From: CAIWHR01 sp963713275
Lineage (GTDB): Bacteria; Pseudomonadota; Gammaproteobacteria; Burkholderiales; Casimicrobiaceae
Assembly (NCBI GenBank): GCA_963713275.1
Contig: CAVQLG010000007.1
Coordinates: forward strand, 308,693 to 372,692
Direction of reading: 5' to 3'
Length of the DNA: 64,000 nt
Shown here: one piece after another, positions 17,062 to 26,880 of the stretch
How the letters are laid out: the number at the start of each line of letters is the position of its first letter
Position numbering within the stretch: the stretch's first letter is position 1
Program-made: the position numbers and the translations under genes
Notes under the pieces: generated by a model
Databases searched by the model: none
Seen by the model: the letters and a program-made list of their open reading frames with translations, nothing else
Told to the model about the DNA's origin: nothing

Positions 17062-17091
17062 TCTGGCGCGCGACGCCGAGCCTACCTTCCG

Positions 17092-18063
17092 TCACGGCGA
17101 GGGGGTGCGGCGCAGCCGATGGAGCGCTACCTCGGGCAGGCAGTTGAGCCGCACGTCGACGATCGACGATCCGCAGCCGACCGACGTATAGCCGATCAGG
17201 TCGCGGTAGCGCCACGCGCCCTTGGCGTACGCGCGGGGCGCATCCGAGTCGGTGATGATCGGCACGCCGCCCGGCAGGCAGATCTGTCCGCCGTGGGTGT
17301 GGCCGCAGAGCATCAGGCCGAAGCCCGCATGGGCCGCATGGCGATAGGGTTCCGGCGAGTGCGACAGGAGGACGGCGAACGCATCGCGCGGGATATCCTG
17401 CGCGGCGCGGTGGAGGCTGTGGGTGCGGAAATAGTGAGCGTCGTCGATGCCGGCGAGATAGAGGGTCTCGCTCGCCCGTTCGATGCGCACCGCCTCGTTG
17501 ACCAGCACGCGGATGTCGAGCGCCTCGATCCCCGGCACCATGCGGATCGTGTCGTGATTGCCCAGCACGGCGTACGTCGGCGCGCGCAGGTGCGGCCGCA
17601 GCCGGGCGAGCGCGGCGAGCGCCGGCGCATAAGGCCCAAAGGTGCGGAACCGGAAGTCGCCGGTGAGCACGCAGACGTCGTACTGCGCGCGCTGGATGCA
17701 CCGAATCAGGCGTCCGACATACGCCTCGTTCATGTCCAGATGCAGATCGCTCAGGTGCAGTACCGAATAGCCGTCGAAGCCTGCCGGCAGGGCAGGCAGC
17801 ACGACGTCGTGACGTCGGAGCTGGATGCGCAGCGCGTTCCGCCGTCCGCGACCGTGCAGGCCGACGGCCGCGAGCGCGAGGCGCATCAGGGCGTGGACCG
17901 AGTACCAGTTCTCGAGGTGAAAGAAATGGGTGCCGCGCCGAAAGACGTCGGCCTCGTGGTCGCCCTCGAGGCCCAGGCGCTGGCGCAGATGGACCGCGCC
18001 GATGCGCGGCTCCAGCGCCGCGAGCGCGCGCCGCTCGGATTCGCTGCAGTCGGATAGCCTCAT
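17092..18063 (-). CDS. Calcineurin-like metallophosphoesterase
   Basis: This 323-residue phosphoesterase has the two-metal site of the YkuE-like group: LHLSDLHLD (D and H), LTGDFRF, LGNHDTIR, LLSHSPEP and LCGHTHGGQ. The N-terminal ~100 residues contain a hydrophobic stretch (LMRLALAAVGL) that may hold the protein at the membrane. Related proteins hydrolyse phospholipid or nucleotide phosphodiesters, such as UDP-diacylglucosamine, but the substrate here cannot be told. It runs opposite to the upstream lipid genes and towards them. Confidence 0.88.
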   Translation of the reverse strand: MRLSDCSESERRALAALEPRIGAVHLRQRLGLEGDHEADVFRRGTHFFHLENWYSVHALMRLALAAVGLHGRGRRNALRIQLRRHDVVLPALPAGFDGYSVLHLSDLHLDMNEAYVGRLIRCIQRAQYDVCVLTGDFRFRTFGPYAPALAALARLRPHLRAPTYAVLGNHDTIRMVPGIEALDIRVLVNEAVRIERASETLYLAGIDDAHYFRTHSLHRAAQDIPRDAFAVLLSHSPEPYRHAAHAGFGLMLCGHTHGGQICLPGGVPIITDSDAPRAYAKGAWRYRDLIGYTSVGCGSSIVDVRLNCLPEVALHRLRRTPSP

Positions 18064-18153
18064 CGGTCGCGTCGAACGTCAGCCCCGCAAGGGACCCGAG
18101 CCTATGGCGTGCCGCCGGAGGATGGGTTCGCAGGCGGCGCGGATCTGCGGCTC

Positions 18154-19479
18154 TCAATCGATCCGGCGCGCCTCCATGTAGAAACGCTTCTCGCTGGCTT
18201 CGCCCATCGAGAAGGTCTTGCGCGGCAGGGCGCCGTCGAGGATGACCGTCCGGAAGAGGTCGCCCTTCGCCATGCCGGGCAGGTAGATCGCGGCGTTGCC
18301 CGGTTGGCTGCCAAGGCGCACGGTGACGTCCCGGCCGTGCACGTAGTCGATTCGTTCTGCGCCCCCCGCATCGAGGAACGAATCCACGACGGCCTGGATC
18401 GTGCCCACGGCCAGACTGGAGCGGGGGTGGCGGATCTCGGCCACGCCGAAGGTCCTGCCCGCGCCACCGCCGACGAGGCCGACGACCTGCGCCGGGCCGC
18501 GCGCCGCATCGACGCGGCCGGCCATGTCCTGCGCGCCGGCGACGGCAACGTAGCTGAAGTCCGCGCCGAAGGCGGCACCGAGGGCGGCGACGAAATCCTG
18601 CTTCAGCCCGAACAGCACGCGGTGGATCGGTTCGAACTCCAGTCCCTCGTCGTGGACGTTCTCGACTTCGACGAGCGCGTAACGGGCGGGGTGGTCCATG
18701 CCGACCGACGGCTTGATCTTTTCCCAGACGCCCTTGGCCGTCGCGAGCGAGTGGTTGCCGTCGCCCAGCGCGAACAGCAGCACCGGCAGATCGGCTGCGA
18801 CGCCGTGCTTTGCGGCAAAGACCTCCGGCCTGGCCAGGCGACGCAGGGCGGAAACCACGCCGTCTTCGAGCGCCGGGTCGCCCACGGCGTAGCCGGCGAG
18901 ATGGCCGCTGTCTTGCATCAGGTCGAAGTCGTACAGCACTTCGAGACGGGACCTGGCCGCAGCGATCGGCTCGATCACCGTGCGTCGAGGATCGTCGATC
19001 AGCACCAGGATGTGCGGCAGCTCCAGCGGCGCGCCCTCGCGGATCTTCATGCGCGGCGGCAGGCGTTCGACGATCGTGCCTTCGGTGGCCCGGATCAGGC
19101 TGGTGGAACCCTGGGTGTAGTCGTAGCGTTCCAGATCGAGGCACAGCATCAGGCCCTTGCGAATCCTGCCTCCGGCCGTGCGCTCCACGTAGATGAGACC
19201 CTCGCGCGACTGGAGCAAGCCCGCGTCCAGGTACGCGCGCATCGTGCGTTGGATGCGCTGGATACGTTGCGCAACACCGGGCGTGTCCAGGAAGATCTCG
19301 GGCAGCGTGAGGCGCAGCGTCGACGGCGCGTCGCCGACGATGTCCTCGACGCGTTCCCAGTACTCGGGCTCGGAAGTGAACTGATCCACGGCGATGACGG
19401 CCCACTTGCGCAGATCAATGCCGGGCTTGGGCAGGGAGACCTCGGGGACGAGGATGCCGAGGTCGGCGTAGGTTCTCAT
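18154..19479 (-). CDS. DUF1015 family protein
   Basis: The 441-residue protein matches the DUF1015 pattern: LRKWAVIAVDQFTSEPEYWERV near the N terminus, IYVERT, FALGDGNHSLATAK in the middle (resembling an HPr/phosphate-type loop), then VENVHDEGLEFEPIHRVLF. It is found widely in bacteria without a firm function. I start at the ATG at 19479, where the conserved region begins; the open frame upstream has no similarity. It is probably co-transcribed with the metallophosphoesterase gene. Confidence 0.85.
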   Translation of the reverse strand: MRTYADLGILVPEVSLPKPGIDLRKWAVIAVDQFTSEPEYWERVEDIVGDAPSTLRLTLPEIFLDTPGVAQRIQRIQRTMRAYLDAGLLQSREGLIYVERTAGGRIRKGLMLCLDLERYDYTQGSTSLIRATEGTIVERLPPRMKIREGAPLELPHILVLIDDPRRTVIEPIAAARSRLEVLYDFDLMQDSGHLAGYAVGDPALEDGVVSALRRLARPEVFAAKHGVAADLPVLLFALGDGNHSLATAKGVWEKIKPSVGMDHPARYALVEVENVHDEGLEFEPIHRVLFGLKQDFVAALGAAFGADFSYVAVAGAQDMAGRVDAARGPAQVVGLVGGGAGRTFGVAEIRHPRSSLAVGTIQAVVDSFLDAGGAERIDYVHGRDVTVRLGSQPGNAAIYLPGMAKGDLFRTVILDGALPRKTFSMGEASEKRFYMEARRID

Positions 19480-19977
19480 GGGGTGCAGTTGCTGAATGGA
19501 ATGGCGGCGGGTCGAGCGCAACCGATCGGCCGGCCCCGGCGCGCGGGCCCGCGCAGCCACCGCGGCGCGCCGCCTCGAAACCACCCCAGTGGGCGGTCAT
19601 GGCGCATCGGCGCGCGCCCGTCGGCTCCCGCGCACCGATGCGCGCGAGATCGATTTCGGCGCGCGCGCCTGGGCTGGTGCCGAGCGTGGCTCGTCGTCGG
19701 CTCGACATAGTATGCGGGAGTTCGACTTTCTGTTGTAGGCTTGGCGCTCGCTTGCGGTGATCGCTCGATGCAGCGCCGTGCGGGAACGCCTGCTTCTTAC
19801 CGTCTGCCTGCGCCCCCCGGGAACCGCCTGCGCAACCGAGCCGTCCCGATGTCCGCGCGCACCGGGATCGTCGCCAAGGAAGCGGGCTGCGGCTTCGCGT
19901 TGGAGAGCGTGACGCCGGTGCGCGTCGCCACGAGTCGCGCGCGAAGGCTGAACGCCGCGCGGTAGAATCCGCCTTGC
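19480..19977. other. Intergenic region before tRNA-Thr
   Basis: About 500 GC-rich bases with overlapping open frames that lack any recognisable family. It should hold the promoters of the minus-strand pair and of the tRNA. GGTAGAAT shortly before the tRNA resembles a -10 element. Nothing else is seen. Confidence 0.4.
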
Positions 19978-20053
19978 GCCGGCATAGCTCAGTTGGCAGA
20001 GCAGCGGTTTTGTAAACCGAAGGTCCCGGGTTCGACCCCTGGTGCCGGCACCA
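19978..20053 (+). tRNA. tRNA-Thr (anticodon TGT)
   Basis: A full cloverleaf can be drawn. The acceptor arms GCCGGCA and TGCCGGC are followed by discriminator A and an encoded CCA. There is a D-arm (GCTC-AGTTGGCA-GAGC region), an anticodon loop TTTGTAA on the stem GCGGT/ACCGA with one mismatched base pair, and a T-arm with GTTCGA. The anticodon TGT reads ACA threonine codons. Confidence 0.95.
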
Positions 20054-20062
20054 AGTACAGCA

Positions 20063-20098
20063 AGGGTTAGCGGGTAAGCGACTGCTAACCCTCTTTCG
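20063..20098 (+). terminator. Rho-independent terminator after tRNA-Thr
   Basis: The nine-base stems AGGGTTAGC and GCTAACCCT (20063-20071 and 20084-20092) are separated by 12 bases and followed by CTTTCGTT. This is a strong hairpin with a modest T-rich tail, well placed to end the tRNA transcript. Confidence 0.7.
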
Positions 20099-20100
20099 TT

Positions 20101-20766
20101 CTTGAGCGCTGAAGTTCGGACCGGTACGGCGTCGGTGGTCATGCACCGTGGCACCGGCCAAGCCGGTGAGGTTGTCGACGGCGGCGAACGCTTCCTCTCG
20201 TCGGCAACTGCATCAGCACCCAGGGATCGTCAAGAACGGTCAGCAAGTGCCGCAGAGCGGCGCACAGCGCGTAACGCGCCCGGCACACCGGCCGCGGCCA
20301 GCGCTACGGCGTTGTAGTGTGCAAGAATCCGGCCCCCGCCCACAGAGCCCCCGGGCGGGTGACCGCGACAGTGCGGGACCGGCGCTGCGGGCATGGAATC
20401 TGCTTTCGCTGGGTCGAGCAGTCCGGCCTGGGCAGCAGGCAAGCGTCCAGGGTTCGACGCCCAAGACTGCCGGAACAACGGCATCAAACTGCGCTTTGGC
20501 GGGGTACTTTCGGACTTCTCTTCACTCGAACCGACTTTGTTCCAGCGTTCTGCTGCTCCCCCAGTGCGCTCCGGCAAGCCGGCAGCAGCTTGCACGCTAC
20601 AGTTCGGCTCGATAACGGCTGCGTTGCGATTCGCTTTTGATGGGCGGCGGAGCTTTCCCGCGATTCGTCGCACAATGGCAGGCACTTAGGCTATGCTTCG
20701 CGTTTCGCGCCGACGCGGCTGGGCCGCGGCTGCGATGGCGAACCGATTGAATGGATGGGAGGTTGC
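20101..20766. other. Long leader region of the exopolysaccharide locus
   Basis: About 660 bases without a supported gene between the tRNA terminator and the first export gene. It presumably carries the regulatory region of the locus. I looked for a -24/-12 sigma-54 element, expected because such loci often have a sigma-54 regulator, and found no convincing match. GGGAGG at 20757-20762 is the ribosome-binding site of the next gene. Confidence 0.45.
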
Positions 20767-21399
20767 ATGAAGCTGCAATGGAGCGTTTTCGTCCGCTGGG
20801 TGAAGTGGAGCGTGCTGCCGGCACTGGCGGCGGCCGCACTTTCCGGATGCGCGACGACCGACCTGCCGCCGGCGCCGGTCGCGGCGGCCTCGCCGGACTA
20901 CAACTACATCATCGGCGCCGGCGACACGGTCAACATCGTCGTCTGGCGCAATCCGGAGCTCTCGATGTCGGTGCCGGTGCGGCCGGACGGCAAACTCACC
21001 GCGCCGCTGATCGAGGATCTCATCGCTCAAGGCAAGGACTCGACGACGTTGGCCCGAGAAATCGAGAAACAGCTGTCGAAGTTCGTCCGCGAGCCGATCG
21101 TCACCGTCATCGTCGGCGGATTCGTCGGGCCCTACAGCGAGCAGATCCGTGTTCTTGGCGAGGCGGCGAAGCCGCAGGCACTGCCGTACAAGCAGAACAT
21201 GACGCTGCTCGACCTGATGATCATCGTGGGCGGCATCACCGATTTTGCCGACGGCAACAACGCGGTGCTGATGCGCACCTCCGAAGGGAACAAGCAGTAC
21301 CGCGTGCGCCTCAAGGATCTGATCAGGCGCGGAGACATCTCGGCCAACGTCGACGTGAAGCCCGGTGATGTGCTGATCGTCCCGCAAAGCTGGTTCTAA
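20767..21399 (+). CDS. Polysaccharide export lipoprotein (Wza/EpsE family, XrtA-associated)
   Basis: The 210-residue outer-membrane lipoprotein should form the export channel for the polysaccharide. A signal peptide ends in the lipobox LSGC. The poly-export domain follows (YIIGAGDTVNIVVWRNPELS...VRPDGKLTAPLIEDL), then a SLBB-type region (IRVLGEAAKPQALPY...LDLMIIVGGITDFADGN). It ends with DVKPGDVLIVPQSWF, the usual ending of the XrtA-associated group. I use ATG 20767, seven bases after GGGAGG. It begins the run of core export genes. Confidence 0.93.
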   Translation: MKLQWSVFVRWVKWSVLPALAAAALSGCATTDLPPAPVAAASPDYNYIIGAGDTVNIVVWRNPELSMSVPVRPDGKLTAPLIEDLIAQGKDSTTLAREIEKQLSKFVREPIVTVIVGGFVGPYSEQIRVLGEAAKPQALPYKQNMTLLDLMIIVGGITDFADGNNAVLMRTSEGNKQYRVRLKDLIRRGDISANVDVKPGDVLIVPQSWF

Positions 21400-21474
21400 C
21401 GTACTTCGGGCCCCGCGGGTACGCGCATGGGCGCGTGACTCCCGACGCCCCCCATTCGATGAGAAGACCGCACC

Positions 21475-23040
21475 ATGGATGATCTTATTCGCCAGGGTCT
21501 CGTCATTCTGCGCGGGATGTGGCAGCGCCGCTGGATCGGCTTGATCGTTGCCTGGATCGTCTTGATCGGCGGTGCGTTCGCCGTGCTGCGCATCCCCGAC
21601 CAGTACGAGGCCTCGGCACGGGTCTTCGTCGACACTCAGTCGGTGCTGCAGCCGTTGATGGCGGGCATCGCGTTTCAGCCCAATGTCGATCAGCAGATCA
21701 ACATGTTGACCCGAACGCTCATCAGTCGGCCGAACGTCGAAAAGCTGGTACGGATGGCCGACCTCGACCTGGGCGCCAAGTCGAAGCAGGCGCAGGACGC
21801 GCTCGTCGACGAGTTGATGGGGAAGGTCAAGATCCAGGCCGCCGGTCGAGACAATCTGTACACGCTCTCCTATCGCGATTCGCGGCCCGAGCAGGCGAAG
21901 CGCGTCGTGCAGTCGCTCGTGACAATGTTTGTAGAGTCGGGTCTCGGTGGCAAGCGCAAGGACACCGACGTGGCGAAGAAGTTCATGGACGACCAGATCA
22001 AGGCGTATGAGCAGAAGATCGACGAGGCCGAAGCGCGGCTCAAGGAATTCAAGCTGCGCAACATCGAGTTGGCCATTGTCGACGGCAAGGACCACTTCGG
22101 ACAGATGAGTCAGCTGAGCGAGGCGATCAAGCAAGCGCGACTCGAGCTGCGGGAAGCGGAGAACTCGCGCGACGCGCTGCGCAAGCAGGTGGTCGACGAC
22201 GAGTCTTCGTTGCCCGCTGACCGACCGGAGGCTGCCGCGGAGATCGCGACGCCGCAGATCGACGCCCGGCTCGCAGCGCTGCGAGGCAACGTCGACACCT
22301 TGCTATTGCGCTTCACCGAGGAACACCCCGACGTCATCTCGACTCGCCGGCTGATCGCGAGTCTCGAGGAGCAGAAACGCCAGGAGATCGCCGCGCACGC
22401 GCGTGCTGCCGCCGCCAATCCAGCGCAAGCGGGTCCAACGGACGGCAATCCGTTCGCGCAGCAGATGAAGATCGCCCAGGCGGAAGCCGAGGCGAACGTG
22501 GCGTCGCTGCGCACGCGTGTTGCCGAGTACGAGGCGCGCTTCGCGCAGTTGAAGGAGGCGGCCAAGCGCGTGCCGCAGATCGAGGCCGAGTTCGCGCAGT
22601 TGAACCGCGACTACGGCCTGCACAAGCGGAACTACGATACGCTGGTCGCCCGGCGGGAGTCGGTCGAAATCTCGGGCGAGATGGAGTCGAGCGGAGGGAT
22701 GACCGATTTCCGGCTGATCGACCCACCGCGCGCCTCGCCCACACCCGTCGCTCCGAATCGTCTTCTTCTGTTCCCCATGGCGCTGCTGGCGGCGTTGGGC
22801 GCAGGGCTGTTCGCGAGCTTCGCGGCCAGCCAGGTATGGCCGACGTTCTTCGATTCCCGTTCCTTGCGCGACGCCACCGGCGTGCCGGTGTTGGGGGCCG
22901 TCTCCCTCATTCCGAGCGAAGCCCGACGGAGAAAAGAGCGACGCGGCCTCGTCGGTTTCATCTCCGGGATGGTGGCGCTCCTGGGGTCCTTCGGGGCCGG
23001 GTTCCTCGCGCTCTTCCTTCTCTCGTCCCGCGCCGTTTAG
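21475..23040 (+). CDS. Chain-length determinant protein (Wzz/GNVR, XrtA-associated)
   Basis: This 521-residue inner-membrane protein sets polymer length. It has an N-terminal helix (about 20-40) and a large periplasmic coiled-coil region (about 150-400). The GNVR-type segment has FAQLNRDYGLHKRNYDTLVARRE, and a second helix follows, with RASPTPVAPNRLLLFPMALLAALGAGL. The C terminus carries an extra hydrophobic helix, typical of the XrtA-system family. The tyrosine kinase gene begins 10 bases downstream, as expected for a Wzc-like pair split over two proteins. Confidence 0.93.
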   Translation: MDDLIRQGLVILRGMWQRRWIGLIVAWIVLIGGAFAVLRIPDQYEASARVFVDTQSVLQPLMAGIAFQPNVDQQINMLTRTLISRPNVEKLVRMADLDLGAKSKQAQDALVDELMGKVKIQAAGRDNLYTLSYRDSRPEQAKRVVQSLVTMFVESGLGGKRKDTDVAKKFMDDQIKAYEQKIDEAEARLKEFKLRNIELAIVDGKDHFGQMSQLSEAIKQARLELREAENSRDALRKQVVDDESSLPADRPEAAAEIATPQIDARLAALRGNVDTLLLRFTEEHPDVISTRRLIASLEEQKRQEIAAHARAAAANPAQAGPTDGNPFAQQMKIAQAEAEANVASLRTRVAEYEARFAQLKEAAKRVPQIEAEFAQLNRDYGLHKRNYDTLVARRESVEISGEMESSGGMTDFRLIDPPRASPTPVAPNRLLLFPMALLAALGAGLFASFAASQVWPTFFDSRSLRDATGVPVLGAVSLIPSEARRRKERRGLVGFISGMVALLGSFGAGFLALFLLSSRAV

Positions 23041-23050
23041 GGCAAAGACC

Positions 23051-24037
23051 ATGAGCCTTATCGAACAAGCGGCCAAGCGTCTGGAAGAGTTGCGGCAGGC
23101 GGGCGTGGAGATCTCGACGCCCGATGCGGCCGGCGCTGCAGGTCCCGCCGACGGCCCCGCCGTGCTCGAGCGCGCGGCGCTGCGTTTGAGCGAGACCACG
23201 GAGCGCGTCTCGACCGCGTCGCACGGTAACGGCCAACCGACACGTCCGGCGCCGACGCCCGGGCCTTCGTCGCCGACCGTCCATCTCGACCTCAAGCAAC
23301 TTGCCGAAAACGGGATGATCACGCCCGAATCGCCGCGCTCGCAGGTCGCCGACGAGTTCCGTGTGGTGAAGCGTCCGCTGCTCGACAACGCAACCGGCAA
23401 GGGGGCGGCTTCGGTCAAGGACGGAAACCTGATCATGGTCACCAGTTCGTTGCCGGGCGAGGGCAAGACCTTCACGGCGATCAACCTGGCGATGAGCATC
23501 GCGATGGAGCTCGACCACACCGTGCTTCTGGTCGACGCCGACGTCGCGCGTCCATCCGTGCTCAAGATGCTCGGGCTGCCGGCGAGCAAAGGCTTGCTCG
23601 ACGTGTTGGTCGCAGACTCGATCGACCTGCGTGGCCTGCTGCTGCGGACCGACGTGGAGAAACTCTCCATCTTGCCGGCGGGCACCCAGCATGCACGCGC
23701 GACCGAACTCCTCGCGAGCGACGCGATGAACCGGTTGCTCGCGGACGTGGCGAAGCGGTACTCCGACCGAATAATCATTTTCGATTCCCCGCCACTGCTG
23801 GTGACCACCGAGTCGCGCGTGCTGGCCACCCACATGGGCCAGATCGTCCTCGTCGTCGAGGCTCAGCGTACGCAGCAGAGTGCGGTCAAGCAGGCTCTGG
23901 CGACGATCGAGTCCTGCCCGGTCAAGATGATGATGCTCAACAAGGGCCGAGCGGCCTCCATTGGCGATTCCTATGGCTACGGTTATGGCTACGGCTATGG
24001 CTACGGCTATGGCTACGGCAAAGAGCATGCGCGCTGA
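23051..24037 (+). CDS. Tyrosine autokinase of the exopolysaccharide system (BY-kinase)
   Basis: The 328-residue cytoplasmic kinase partners the chain-length protein. The Walker A motif is SSLPGEGKT (132-140), Walker A' is VLLVDAD (158-164), and the Walker B-like strand is IIIFDSPPLL. The C terminus ends in eight Tyr-Gly repeats, an extreme form of the tyrosine cluster that BY-kinases autophosphorylate. The DNA there is a near-perfect repeat of GGCTACGGCTAT and could vary in copy number. The stop overlaps the start of the next gene. Confidence 0.93.
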   Translation: MSLIEQAAKRLEELRQAGVEISTPDAAGAAGPADGPAVLERAALRLSETTERVSTASHGNGQPTRPAPTPGPSSPTVHLDLKQLAENGMITPESPRSQVADEFRVVKRPLLDNATGKGAASVKDGNLIMVTSSLPGEGKTFTAINLAMSIAMELDHTVLLVDADVARPSVLKMLGLPASKGLLDVLVADSIDLRGLLLRTDVEKLSILPAGTQHARATELLASDAMNRLLADVAKRYSDRIIIFDSPPLLVTTESRVLATHMGQIVLVVEAQRTQQSAVKQALATIESCPVKMMMLNKGRAASIGDSYGYGYGYGYGYGYGYGKEHAR

Positions 24038-25697
24038 TCGCGCTGCGCGTTTCCGCTGGCGCTCCCCACGGGCACGCGCGCAGAGGCCGTGGCGCGGTCA
24101 CGACCCGGGGAGCCCGACAGTCGGACGACCGCGCTTCTCGACGCGCAGGGTCGTAGTCGCCATGGCATGTTGCACGGCGATGTCGAGTGTTCAGGCGGAG
24201 AACTGGCGACTCGGCGCTTCGGCCGGGATCACCGAAACCTACACCAACAACGTGTTCTTCGCCCCGCAGGGCCAGGCGTCGGCGATTTGGTTACTTCACT
24301 GACGGGAGCATGAGCGTTAACGGCGGCAGCCCGCGCGCTCAAGATCAACGGCTCGATCGGCGCACGCTGATGCTTTATGCCAAGGAGACGGAGAACAACA
24401 GCTTCACGATTGCCCCAACGGGTGGCCTTGCCGGCACGTTCGAGGCGATCGAGAAGTTCTTCTTCATCGACGCCAGCGCCAACTATTCGACGCAGTTCAT
24501 CTCGCCGTTCGGCCCGCAACCGGGGAGCATCGTCACCGCAACCGACAACCGCTACGTGTCGCAAACGTATTCGGTCAGCCCCTACATCAAGGGCGTGCTG
24601 GGTTCGACCAACATCAGCTATCAGGTGCGCGACGACAATACCTGGACGCTGTCGAGCCCCTTCGGCGACTCGACGAACCAGGTTCCGAACACGTATGCCA
24701 ACAACCTGACGGCGACACTCACTTCGCCCGGCTACCCGAGTGGGTGGCTCGTCGAATACAACCGCTATATGTATGACAACGGTGTTGCCGACGGCGGTCG
24801 TGTGGAGAACAACGGGCGCTACACGCTGCAAATCGCGCGCGCCATACTGTCCCACCAGTTCGACCCTCAGCTCGTGCTTAGCGCGCGGATCGGGTACGAG
24901 GACAACCAGTTTCTCGTGACGAGCTCGGCGGGGCTCATCTATGGCGCCGGCTTTCAGTGGAACCCGTCGCCGCGCACGCAGTCGGGGGGATTCTGGGAGC
25001 ATCGGTTCTTCGGGTCGTCGTACGATCTGCAGATAAGTCACCGGCTGCCGAATTCGGCGATCCGGGCAAACTTCTCGCGAGGACTCAGCAGCTATCCCCA
25101 GCTCGCGCTCGCGATTCCGGCGGGCACCACGGTCACGCAGTTCCTGGACGCGGCGTTCACGACGCGTATCCCCGATCCTACCGAGCGCGCCGCCGCGATC
25201 GAGCAGTTCCTGGCGAAGACCGGACTGCCACCGACCCTGGCGGCCCCCGTCAACGTCTACGGCACGACGATCACGCTGCAGGACGCGCAGAACGTCTCTT
25301 TCGTGCGTGCTGGGAGTTCGCAATTCCATCACCTTCACGATATTCAACGTCAAGAGCGAGGCGATCTCCGGCACGGGGGAGGTGCTGCCGCCTGCAGTTC
25401 CAGTTCGGCCAGAACAACACCCAGACCGGGGTGGGGCTGGGCTACAGCTACCAGCTCTCCGGCACGACGAACCTCGGCGCGAGCGCGGGCTACTCGCGCA
25501 CGCGTTCGAACGATACCGCACTCAGCGACGTCACCTCGAACAACGGCAATTTCGGCCTTACGCTGGGCACACAGTTAAGTGCGAAGACGAGCGGGTCCGC
25601 CGGTATCACGTATTCGCTGTTCAAGAGCGCGGGGGCCAACGCTTCTCCCGATACCGATACGCTTACTGTCTTCGCCGGCGTCAATCACACCTTCTAG
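24027..25697 (+). CDS. Outer-membrane beta-barrel protein of the XrtA system (TIGR03016-like), several frameshifts
   Basis: Fragments in all three frames together cover one XrtA-locus barrel protein. They are the N-terminal part with NWRLGASAGITETYTNNVFFAP, then LMLYAKETENNSFTIAPTGGLAGTFEAIEKFFF, long alternating strands, and the C-terminal FGLTLGTQLSAKTSGSAGITYS ending in NHTF. The frame changes between 24270 and 24380 (several shifts), near 25306 and near 25395. The net shift returns to the starting frame. A terminal Phe is typical of barrels recognised by the BAM complex. The gene is either decayed or, more likely, intact in the cell and damaged by assembly indels. Confidence 0.8.
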
Positions 25698-25705
25698 GCT
25701 GCCGC

Positions 25706-26880
25706 GTGTACGAAGCCTTCTACGGCCTGACCGGCAAGCCGTTCCAGCTCAACCCGGACCCGTCGTTCTACTTCGGCAGCCGGCAGCACCGGCGCGCGAT
25801 GGCGTACCTCGAGTACGGGCTGCACCAGAACGAGGGCTTCATCATCGTCACCGGCGAGGTTGGAGCCGGCAAGACGACGATCGTGCGCAGCCTTCTGGGA
25901 AGGCTCGACCCGGGCAAGGTCGTCGCCGCGCAATTGGTGAGCACGCAGCTCGACGCCGAGGACACGCTGAAGCCTCGTCGCCGCCGCGTTCGGGCTCAGG
26001 ACCAAGGACGTCGCCAAGTCCGACCTGCTTGCTTTCACTCGAAGCGTTCCTGGTGCAGGTGACGACCCAGGGCAAGCGGGCGCTCCTGATCGTCGACGAG
26101 GCGCAGAACCTCACGCCGCGCGCGGTCGAGGAGCTGCGGATGCTGTCGAACTTCCAGCTCGAGACGCACGCGCTGCTGCAGAGCTTCCTCGTCGGCCAGC
26201 CGGAGTTCCGGCGCACGATGCAAAGCCCGCACATGCTGCAGTTGCGTCAGCGGGTGATCGCCGCGTGCCACATCGGGCCGCTGGACGCCGAGGAGACGCG
26301 CGGTTACGTCGAGCATCGGTTGAAGCACGTCGGCTGGAAGGACAAACCGCAGTTCCAGCCCGAAGCATTCCCGGCGGTGCACCAGTGCTCCGGCGGCATA
26401 CCGCGGCGCATCAACGCGTTGTGCGATCGGCTGCTGCTCTCGGGCTTCATCGGCACCAAGACCGAGTTCGGCCGGGCCGACGTCGACGAGATCGCGCGCG
26501 AGATGCGCGAGGAGAGCTTCTCTTCACCGACCGGTCGTCGAAGCGGAGGGCGGCACCGGAACTGCTTCAGGCTTCGCTGCGCGCCACGGGGGCGGAGGCG
26601 CGGCAGAACGGGCCGGTCGCGTCGGCGCAGGAGATTCTCGCGAGCATCGCTCCGCCGCGAACCGGGAGGCAGCCCGGCTATCAGCATCGACCCCTCCCGC
26701 GTCCACATGACGCCCGAAGTCGCGGAGGAGGCCTCGCGGGTGATCGCCAGCATGCAGTCGGGCAGTTTCGAGGAGCGGCTTGCGCGGCTGGAGCGGCAGT
26801 CGGGCTCGATCCTGAAACTCCTGCAGCAGGTCGTCGACGCGGTAAGGATTCGCCCCGGTTCCAAGGCCGATCAATCATGA
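25706..26880 (+). CDS. XrtA-associated AAA ATPase (TIGR03015/ExeA-like), frameshifted
   Basis: From the GTG at 25706 the protein reads YEAFYGLTGKPFQLNPDP, the standard opening, then Walker A GEVGAGKTT. An extra base near 25975 and another near 26030 split the frame. Removing them gives LVAAAFGLRTKDVAKSDLL and SLEAFLVQVT, followed by Walker B LLIVDEAQNL and the sensor region. The segment around 26520-26690 is low-complexity and may hold a further compensating pair. ExeA-like ATPases in these loci are thought to help assemble the export machine. The stop overlaps the wecB start (ATGA). Confidence 0.85.

Noticed and set aside
16982..19405. 807-codon minus-strand open frame
   Set aside because: It overlaps the metallophosphoesterase and DUF1015 genes out of frame and has only Arg-rich, low-complexity sequence.
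19978..20766. tRNA-Thr as an integration site for the polysaccharide locus
   Set aside because: No integrase gene and no repeat of the tRNA 3' end is visible in the window, so there is no support for integration there.
20101..20766. Sigma-54 promoter for the export genes
   Set aside because: Candidates such as GGCAGCAGCTTGC have the wrong spacing between the GG and GC pairs; none met the consensus.
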